A stretch of 5,147 nt of DNA, taken from positions 1-5,147 of the forward strand of contig SCTU01000265.1 of the NCBI GenBank assembly GCA_004297315.1, in the 5' to 3' direction. Positions 1 through 4,493 of the stretch are shown here, in pieces (position 1 is the stretch's first letter; every line of letters begins with the position of its first letter). The DNA is from Dehalococcoidia bacterium. GTDB lineage: Bacteria; Chloroflexota; Dehalococcoidia; UBA2979. Position numbers and translations under genes: made by a program. The notes beneath the pieces are model-generated. The model did no database searches and had not been told where the DNA came from. It saw nothing but the letters and a program-made list of their open reading frames with translations.

Positions 1-1488
1 CGGGCCGCCACGGCCGCCCCGACCTCGCCGGCCAGGGGCCGCGCCACGCCGGCGCTCTTCTTCTTCCTCGTCCACGACGAGGTCGCGGATGTCCTCCCCG
101 AAGCGCAGCCCGCCGGGCTGGGCCGGCGTCCGCGGCCGGATCGGAGCGGCAGCCACGACCTCGGCTGCGGGCGCGACGGTCTCCGGCTCTTCCTCGACGA
201 ACTCTGCCATGACCTCCTGCTCGGGGGTGAGGCGGATCTCCTCGTCGCGACGCTCCGCGGGCCGGGGGGCCTGCGCGGCGCGCTCGCCCGGCAGGCCGGG
301 CCGTGCGTAGAGCGCCTGTGAGGGCGCGATCGCCTCGGGCGCGGCCGCTGCGGTCGCTGGAGTGGCAGCCGCTGCGCGCCCCGGGATCGGGATCGCCTCC
401 ATGTTCGGCTCCGGCGGCGGGTAGAGGTCGTCACCGGCGGCGATCACCGCGGACTCGCCGCGGATGTCGATGCGGCGGCCGGTCAGTTGCGCGGCGAGGC
501 GGGCGTTCTGCCCTTCCTTGCCGATGGCCAGGCTCAACTGCTTATCCGGCACAGCGATGTATGCCGTGTTCGTCTCACGGTCGAGCCGGATCGAGACGAC
601 TTCCGCCGGCGAGAGTGAATTGGCGACGAACGCCTCCTCGGACGGGTCCCAGCGGATCACGTCGATCCGCTCGCCGCCGAGTTCGTTCACGATGTTCTGG
701 ATGCGCGACCCGCGCACGCCGACGCACGCGCCGATCGGGTCGATCCCGTGCTGGCGCGAGATCACCGCGATCTTCGTGCGGTGGCCGCCGTCACGTGCGA
801 TCCCCATGACTTCGACAACGCCGCGCGCGATCTCGGGCACCTCGAGTTCGAACAGCCGCTTCACGAGCGCCGGGTTCGAGCGTGAGACCACGACCTGCGG
901 GCCCTTGGAGGCCTTATAGACCTCCTTCACGAACACGCGCAGCCGCTGGCCCACGCGGTAGTGTTCGGAGCGCACCTGCTCGGCGGCGGGCAGGACGGCC
1001 TCGGTCCGGCCGAGGTCGAGGATCACCTGACGGCGTCCGCCCTCGACGCGCAGCACCGTGCCGGAGACCAGTTCGCCTTCCTTGCCGGTGAAGTCCTCGA
1101 AGACGGACTCGCGCTCGGCCTCGCGCAACCGCTGCAGCACGACCTGCTTCAGGGTCTGCGCGGCGATGCGCCCGGCGGGGGCCGCCGGGATCTCCTCGCG
1201 GATGACGTCGCCCGGGTGCTTCCCGGGGTGGCCCATCTTCGCGGCGCGTTCCGGCGAGACCTGGATCTCGTCGTCCTCGATGTCGTCGTCCGGCGTCACC
1301 GTGTAGAGGCGCCACGCGTCGATGTCGCCCGAATCGCGGTTGATTTTGACCGCGATGTCCGCGTACTGGAGTTCGTCTTTCTTCAGCGCGGAAGCCATTG
1401 CGGCTTCGACGGCCTGGAAGACGGTGTCGGAGTCGAGGTTCTTCTCCGCGGAGAGTTGGGCGATCGCGAGGACAAATTCGTTTTTCAT
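1..1488 (-). CDS. nusA: Transcription termination/antitermination factor NusA (3' end outside window)
   Basis: NusA binds RNA polymerase and nascent RNA in the cytoplasm and modulates pausing, intrinsic termination and antitermination. The minus-strand frame is open from the ATG at 1488 to position 1, giving 496 residues with no stop, so the C-terminus is cut by the window edge. An N-terminal RNAP-binding domain covers about residues 1-130 (MKNEFVLAIAQLSAEK opening). An S1 domain covers about 136-202 and ends in the family-typical SRSNPALVKRLFELEVPEI. KH1 (about 232-285) shows GACVGVRGSRIQNIVNELGG, and KH2 (about 295-350) shows IGKEGQNARLAAQLTGRRI. Residues 351-496 are a low-complexity tail: an Ala/Pro linker, acidic patches, EEEEE at 474-478, then an Arg/Gly-rich run. 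The start is supported by the SD AGGTGGA at 1491-1497. proS lies upstream on the same strand; no rimP is seen between them. Family assignment is very secure; the tail function is unknown. Confidence 0.97.
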   Translation of the reverse strand, partial: MKNEFVLAIAQLSAEKNLDSDTVFQAVEAAMASALKKDELQYADIAVKINRDSGDIDAWRLYTVTPDDDIEDDEIQVSPERAAKMGHPGKHPGDVIREEIPAAPAGRIAAQTLKQVVLQRLREAERESVFEDFTGKEGELVSGTVLRVEGGRRQVILDLGRTEAVLPAAEQVRSEHYRVGQRLRVFVKEVYKASKGPQVVVSRSNPALVKRLFELEVPEIARGVVEVMGIARDGGHRTKIAVISRQHGIDPIGACVGVRGSRIQNIVNELGGERIDVIRWDPSEEAFVANSLSPAEVVSIRLDRETNTAYIAVPDKQLSLAIGKEGQNARLAAQLTGRRIDIRGESAVIAAGDDLYPPPEPNMEAIPIPGRAAAATPATAAAAPEAIAPSQALYARPGLPGERAAQAPRPAERRDEEIRLTPEQEVMAEFVEEEPETVAPAAEVVAAAPIRPRTPAQPGGLRFGEDIRDLVVDEEEEERRRGAAPGRRGRGGRGGP

Positions 1489-1503
1489 GGTCCACCTGGG
1501 CCA
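1488..1503 (-). promoter_or_regulatory. nusA ribosome binding site inside an imperfect inverted repeat
   Basis: On the minus strand the bases before the nusA ATG read TGGCCCAGGTGGACCA, and the final A is the first base of the start codon. The strong SD AGGTGGA (1491-1497) ends two bases before the ATG. The outer bases can pair (TGG with CCA and CC with GG, around one C-A mismatch and an AGGT loop). The SD would then lie in the loop and the 3' arm. The SD is clear; the hairpin is short, imperfect and only a possible translational control element. Confidence 0.55.
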
Positions 1504-1529
1504 GCCGGGGAATGGAATGCGCTGCCAAC

Positions 1530-1554
1530 AAAAAACGTGGGCGGAAGCCCACGT
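1530..1554 (-). terminator. Intrinsic terminator between proS and nusA
   Basis: On the minus strand there is a perfect 8-bp stem, ACGTGGGC / GCCCACGT, with a TTCC tetraloop (1535-1554). It is followed directly by a run of T (complement of the six A at 1530-1535), then GTT. This is a textbook Rho-independent terminator for transcripts leaving proS. It lies about 75 bp past the proS stop and only about 40 bases before the nusA start codon, inside what must be the nusA leader unless nusA has a promoter downstream of it. Confidence 0.85.
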
Positions 1555-1578
1555 CTCGGAGGGAGGCGTCGCCCGCCC

Positions 1579-1608
1579 ATGGTATCACCCGCGTTTCGCG
1601 ACCCACAA
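1579..1608 (-). promoter_or_regulatory. Candidate extended -10 promoter upstream of nusA and of the terminator
   Basis: On the minus strand TACCAT (1579-1584) is preceded by TG plus one base (TGATACCAT), an extended -10 arrangement. TTGTGG (1603-1608) stands 18 bp upstream as a partial -35. Initiation would fall near 1572, giving an nusA leader of about 85 nt that contains the terminator hairpin at 1535-1554. Matches to consensus are partial (4 of 6 at -10, 3 of 6 at -35), so the site is tentative. No comparable promoter was found between the hairpin and the nusA SD. Confidence 0.35.
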
Positions 1609-1629
1609 GGCGGCGCGCACAGCCGCGGT

Positions 1630-3420
1630 TCAGGCCGGCGTGGAGCCGAACCGGCGTGCCGCGGCCTCGGCGGCCTCGGTCGTAAGGGCCGCGAGCAACT
1701 CCTGACGCCGCGCGAGGACCGCCGCAACGGCCTCGGCGCGCGCGACCTGCGAGGCCTCGCCGCCATCGCGCACCTTGAGTTCGACGATGCCCGCGGCGTG
1801 GTTCCGGCTCGACACGGTGAGCCGCAGCGGCACGCCGATCAGGTCGGCGTCGTTGAACTTCACGCCGGGCCGCTCGTCCCGGTCGTCGAAGATCACCTCG
1901 AGGCCAGCGGCCTGCAGCGCGTCGTACAGCGCGTCCGCGTCGCCGCGCGCGGCCTCATCGCGGTCGAGGCCGATCCCCACCATGTGCACGTCGTACGGCG
2001 CGATCGAGGCCGGCCAGGCGAGGCCGGCGTCGTCGCGGTGGACCTCGGCGGCGGCGGCGATGATCCGCTCTACGCCGATGCCGTAGCAGCCCATCGTCGG
2101 CTTCAACTGACCGCCCTGTGCGTCCTGCACGGAGACGTCCATCGACGTGGTGTAGACGTACTGCAGCCGGAACACGTGCCCCATCTCGATGCCGCGTGTC
2201 GAGCCGAGCGTGCCCTGCCCGCACTGCGCGCACCCGTGCCCCACCTGCGCGGTTGCGATGTCCGCGACGACCTCAGCCTGCCAGTCGCGTCCGTAGTTCA
2301 CGTTGCGCTTGTGCCAACCGACCCGGTTCGCGCCCGCGACGAGATTCGGCGATTCCGCCACCGAGGTGTCCGCGACCACGCGCACGCCCGCTTGCACGCC
2401 GATCGGCGAGGCATACCCGGCGACGAGGCCGTACTCGGCCACCTCGGCGTCGACCATTGGGCGCAGTGCCGCGCCGCCAAGCGCGTTCGCGAGTTTGATC
2501 TCGTTTACCTCGAGGTCGCCGCGCACGACGGCGAAGACGGGTGTCCCGGTGTGCTGCCCCTTCGCGGTCGCCATGTAGAAGACGGCCTTGGCTGTCTGCC
2601 TCGCCTCGATCCCGAGGAACTTCGCGAGGTCGGCGATCGAGGAGGCGCCCGGCGTCTCGACGTCCTCGACGGCGGCTGGCGCGCCGGCGACGGCGGGCGG
2701 GCGGACGAAGGCGGCCTTTTCCGTGTTGGCGGCATAGGTGCAGTGGTTGCAGAACACGACCGTGTCCTCGCCCGTCTCGGTGGGGAAGATGAACTCCTGG
2801 GAGCCCTTGCCGCCGATCGCGCCAGAGTCGGCCTCCACGGGCAGCGTCGGCACGCCGCAGCGCGCGAAGATGTGGCGGTAGGCCTCGTACATCGCGGCGT
2901 ACGAGGCGTCGAGGCCGGCGTCGTCTGCGTCGAAGGAGTAGGCGTCCTTCATCGTGAACTCGCGGACGCGCACCAGGCCGCCGCGCGGACGCGCCTCGTC
3001 CCGGAACTTCGTCTGGATCTGGTACAGCGTGACGGGCAGGTCGCGGTAGGAGAAGGCGTGGTCCTTGAAGAGGCGCGTCACGACCTCCTCGTGCGTCGGG
3101 CCGAGGGCCATGCCGCGCTCGCGGCGGTCGGACAGCTGGAAGAGCACATCACCCATCTGCGCCTTGCGGCCGGTCTGCTCCCATAACTCGATCGGCTGGA
3201 TCGCGGGCAGGTGGACCTCCTGCGCGCCGGCGCGGTCCATCTCCTCGCGGACGATCTGCTCCACCTTCAACTTCACGCGTTGCCCCAGCGGCAGGAACGA
3301 ATAGACGCCGGCCATCAACTGGTCGATGTAGCCGCCGCGCAGCAACAGCGCGTGCGATGCCGTCTCGGCTTCGCCGGGCATCTCTCGCAGGGTGCGTCCA
3401 AACATCCGTGACATCCGCAT
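1630..3420 (-). CDS. proS: Prolyl-tRNA synthetase, bacterial type with INS editing domain
   Basis: Cytoplasmic class II aminoacyl-tRNA synthetase that charges tRNA-Pro with proline using ATP. The 596-aa product is close to the usual bacterial length of about 570-600. It opens with MRMSRMFGRTLREMP, typical of the family. Motif 2 is at about residues 139-163 (TKFRDEARPRGGL then RVREFTMKDAYSF) and motif 3 at 443-455 (GCYGIGVERI). The INS domain that hydrolyses Ala-tRNA-Pro lies between motifs 2 and 3 (about 224-400). It keeps K278 and H370 (GANRVGWH), matching K279 and H369 of the E. coli enzyme as I recall them. CxxC pairs flank it at C224/C227 and C397/C400 and could hold a metal. The HGTP anticodon-binding domain follows (about 470-580; IAPYDVHMVGIG, DDRDERPGVKF). 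No SD precedes the ATG at 3420, but a -10-like TAGACT lies seven bases upstream, so the mRNA may be leaderless. An ATG at 3414 is an alternative start. Confidence 0.98.
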   Translation of the reverse strand: MRMSRMFGRTLREMPGEAETASHALLLRGGYIDQLMAGVYSFLPLGQRVKLKVEQIVREEMDRAGAQEVHLPAIQPIELWEQTGRKAQMGDVLFQLSDRRERGMALGPTHEEVVTRLFKDHAFSYRDLPVTLYQIQTKFRDEARPRGGLVRVREFTMKDAYSFDADDAGLDASYAAMYEAYRHIFARCGVPTLPVEADSGAIGGKGSQEFIFPTETGEDTVVFCNHCTYAANTEKAAFVRPPAVAGAPAAVEDVETPGASSIADLAKFLGIEARQTAKAVFYMATAKGQHTGTPVFAVVRGDLEVNEIKLANALGGAALRPMVDAEVAEYGLVAGYASPIGVQAGVRVVADTSVAESPNLVAGANRVGWHKRNVNYGRDWQAEVVADIATAQVGHGCAQCGQGTLGSTRGIEMGHVFRLQYVYTTSMDVSVQDAQGGQLKPTMGCYGIGVERIIAAAAEVHRDDAGLAWPASIAPYDVHMVGIGLDRDEAARGDADALYDALQAAGLEVIFDDRDERPGVKFNDADLIGVPLRLTVSSRNHAAGIVELKVRDGGEASQVARAEAVAAVLARRQELLAALTTEAAEAAARRFGSTPA

Positions 3421-3427
3421 GAGGCCG

Positions 3428-3433
3428 AGTCTA
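3428..3433 (-). promoter_or_regulatory. Candidate -10 element for leaderless proS mRNA
   Basis: TAGACT on the minus strand matches the TANNNT pattern and ends seven bases before the proS ATG (CGGCCTC, then ATG). Transcription would then start at or next to the A of the start codon. There is no purine-rich SD in the intervening bases. The nearest GGGAGGG lies more than 15 bases away, too far to act as an SD. No good -35 is visible. Leaderless mRNAs with this geometry are common in Actinobacteria and Deinococcus; applying that here is inference. Confidence 0.4.
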
Positions 3434-3457
3434 CGGTCGCCCTCCCGAGCGGGCTAC

Positions 3458-3482
3458 TACGATGGCTGTAGCGCCCTGGAGG
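3458..3482 (+). promoter_or_regulatory. Candidate -10 and ribosome binding site for the DUF309 gene
   Basis: TACGAT at 3458-3463 is a 4-of-6 match to the -10 consensus. GGAGG at 3478-3482 is a strong SD placed five bases before the ATG at 3488. The SD decides the start, because the longer in-frame start at 3392 has none and would run into the proS coding region. The -10 is tentative, with no convincing -35. Confidence 0.5.
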
Positions 3483-3487
3483 CCTCG

Positions 3488-3982
3488 ATGCCCGACGATC
3501 CCGCCCCGCCTCCACCGTCCAAGCGCCCGAGGGACGAGTATGGCCGCCCGCTGCCTGATGGCAGTCCGACTCGCCTCGAACTTCCCGACTTCGACGCCAT
3601 GACGATGGACGAAGCGCACGCCGAGGCGATCCGCCTCTTCGACGCCGGGAACTACTTCGGCGCGCACGAGGCGTGGGAGACCTGCTGGGCGCTCTCGAAA
3701 GACAGCGCCGAGGAGGAATTCTTCAAGGGCCTCGCACAACTCGGCGCCGGCTACACGCACTGGCAGCGTGGCAACCCGCTGGGCGTCGTCCAACTGCTCG
3801 ACCGCGCGCTCGCCCGCATCGGGCTGATGGGATCGCCATACGGTGGCGTCGACATCGACGCCTTCACCGCGCAGGTCGCCGAGGTGCGCGCGCTGGCGCA
3901 GCAGGCCCTCGACCGAGGCGAACCGCTGCCCGATCTGCCTCGCCGGCCCGTACCGCTGGCGCAACGGCAAGACTCAAGTTAG
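3488..3982 (+). CDS. DUF309 family protein
   Basis: The 164-aa product belongs to the DUF309 family (small, all-helical; molecular function not established to my knowledge). The core at about residues 41-115 carries the signature H60-E61-x-W63-E64-xx-W67 (GAHEAWETCW). It then shows FFKGLAQLGAGYTHWQRGNP with Q84, H91, W92 and N96, and the ALARIG helix. The clustered His/Glu/Trp residues have prompted suggestions of ligand or metal binding; this is unproven. Residues 1-40 are a Pro-rich, probably flexible extension with RPRDEYGRPLPDGSP, a motif I associate with DUF309 proteins of Actinobacteria and related high-GC groups. The start at 3488 was chosen for the GGAGG SD at 3478-3482. The gene is divergent from proS (67-bp spacer). 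Its TAG stop shares bases with the TAA stop of the convergent gene on the other strand. There is no signal peptide or membrane segment. Confidence 0.88.
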   Translation: MPDDPAPPPPSKRPRDEYGRPLPDGSPTRLELPDFDAMTMDEAHAEAIRLFDAGNYFGAHEAWETCWALSKDSAEEEFFKGLAQLGAGYTHWQRGNPLGVVQLLDRALARIGLMGSPYGGVDIDAFTAQVAEVRALAQQALDRGEPLPDLPRRPVPLAQRQDSS

Positions 3983-4185
3983 CCGGCTGGTTTAGGGGAA
4001 TCGCTACCGGGAATGGCAGCTAGAAAAGCGGACTCGGCACTTTGTTCGTCAGCGGAGAGTTGAGAATAGCGTGTGAACTCGCTTTCACCCCACGCCTGTC
4101 CCATTAGTTCCCTGACGTAGGCCGTCTTCTTGGCGCGTGTTGCTATGAGGTTGTCGACTAGCGCCCGACGTTCATGATCGTTCAT
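3979..4185 (-). CDS. Small hypothetical protein, second gene of a two-gene unit
   Basis: I do not recognise this 68-aa protein. It begins MNDHERRALV and looks mostly helical, with a basic patch (ATRAKK, residues 15-20), an aromatic-acidic middle (AWGESEFTRY, 31-40) and a flexible end SDSPKPAG. It has no cysteines, signal peptide or membrane segment. The ATG at 4185 was chosen over in-frame extensions up to 4248 because GGAGAG (minus strand, 4191-4196) gives an SD with a five-base spacer. The start lies 14 bp inside the end of the upstream small gene, which suggests translational coupling. The first bases hold a direct repeat, ATGAACG-ATC-ATGAACG, that covers both this start and the upstream TGA. 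Its stop overlaps the DUF309 stop. GC is lower than in neighbouring genes. It could still be a spurious ORF; SD and overlap argue that it is real. Confidence 0.6.
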   Translation of the reverse strand: MNDHERRALVDNLIATRAKKTAYVRELMGQAWGESEFTRYSQLSADEQSAESAFLAAIPGSDSPKPAG

Positions 4186-4396
4186 CAGTGCTCTCCGGCA
4201 ACGTGTTCTCGAATTCGGCGGCGAAGTTGATCCGCTCGATTTGCTCAAGCGTGGGTGGCTTCCTCAGCTGTGCACGGCGCGCAACGGCCCCGAATCCTTG
4301 GTCACACTTCCGACACCAGATCGGGAAACGCGGATCCAGTACGACGGTGAAGATGATCGTTCGTCCACACCAGTCGCATTCCTTGAACCAGGGCAT
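4172..4396 (-). CDS. Small zinc-ribbon-like protein (CxxC-17-CxxC)
   Basis: 74-aa protein, not assigned to a named family. It has two cysteine pairs, C7-D-W-C10 and C28-R-K-C31, separated by a hydrophobic, probably beta-hairpin stretch (GRTIIFTVVLDPRFPIW). This is the layout of a small zinc ribbon and loosely resembles short proteins annotated as probable zinc-ribbon domains. A basic segment follows (VARRAQLRK) and then an acidic helix (EQIERINFAAEFENTLPE). It may bind nucleic acid or a partner protein; that is inference from the fold type. Starts considered are ATG 4396, with GGTG five bases upstream, and GTG 4402, without a clear SD; an in-frame stop lies just upstream at 4421-4423. It is the first gene of a pair with the 68-aa gene (14-bp overlap). 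Its base composition is about 57% GC, against clearly higher GC in the flanking genes. Confidence 0.65.
   Translation of the reverse strand: MPWFKECDWCGRTIIFTVVLDPRFPIWCRKCDQGFGAVARRAQLRKPPTLEQIERINFAAEFENTLPESTDERS
4191..4196 (-). promoter_or_regulatory. Shine-Dalgarno site deciding the start of the 68-aa gene
   Basis: GGAGAG on the minus strand is followed by CACTG and then ATG at 4185. It lies inside the coding region of the upstream small gene, as expected for overlapping, coupled genes, and argues against the longer in-frame start at 4248. Confidence 0.6.
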
Positions 4397-4443
4397 TTCC
4401 ACACCAATCTGCCAAGCGAGTCATATCGGGCGCTGGCGGCGCG

Positions 4444-4473
4444 ATTCTACTCACCTTCGCTACAGACTGTGAT
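4444..4473 (-). promoter_or_regulatory. Candidate promoter of the small two-gene unit
   Basis: On the minus strand TAGAAT (4444-4449) matches five of six -10 consensus bases, and ATCACA (4468-4473) matches four of six -35 bases, with an 18-bp spacer. Transcription would start near 4437, leaving a leader of about 40 nt before the ATG at 4396. The site lies in the gap after the isomerase stop codon, so the small genes may be transcribed on their own. No terminator with a T-run is visible after the isomerase gene, so co-transcription with it also remains possible. Confidence 0.45.
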
Positions 4474-4493
4474 CGTCGAGAACACGACGTGCG

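Noticed and set aside
914..1606. A 230-codon minus-strand frame over the 5' half of nusA.
   Set aside because: Out-of-frame shadow of nusA; extremely Arg-rich and without a domain, whereas the nusA frame shows NTD, S1 and KH motifs continuously.
961..3186. A 741-codon plus-strand open frame antisense to nusA, the intergenic gap and most of proS.
   Set aside because: It mirrors the codon positions of two unmistakable genes and crosses both of them and the terminator. Its translation has no recognisable domain and is rich in Asp, Val, His and Arg, as expected from the complement of GC-rich codons.
3392..3487. A 32-codon N-terminal extension of the DUF309 protein.
   Set aside because: It would overlap the proS start region, lacks an SD and covers the divergent promoter region; the ATG at 3488 has GGAGG at ideal spacing.
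3431..3970. A 179-codon minus-strand frame opposite the DUF309 gene.
   Set aside because: Shadow of a conserved family gene; no SD and no recognisable motif.
3981..3988. AGCCGGCT palindrome at the convergent gene ends, as a possible bidirectional terminator.
   Set aside because: Four-base arms with no loop and no T-tract on either side; a chance palindrome is more likely.
4474..4489. CGTCG-6-CGACG inverted repeat just after the isomerase stop codon, as a possible terminator.
   Set aside because: Only five pairs and no T-run follows on the minus strand; it also overlaps the start of the candidate promoter.
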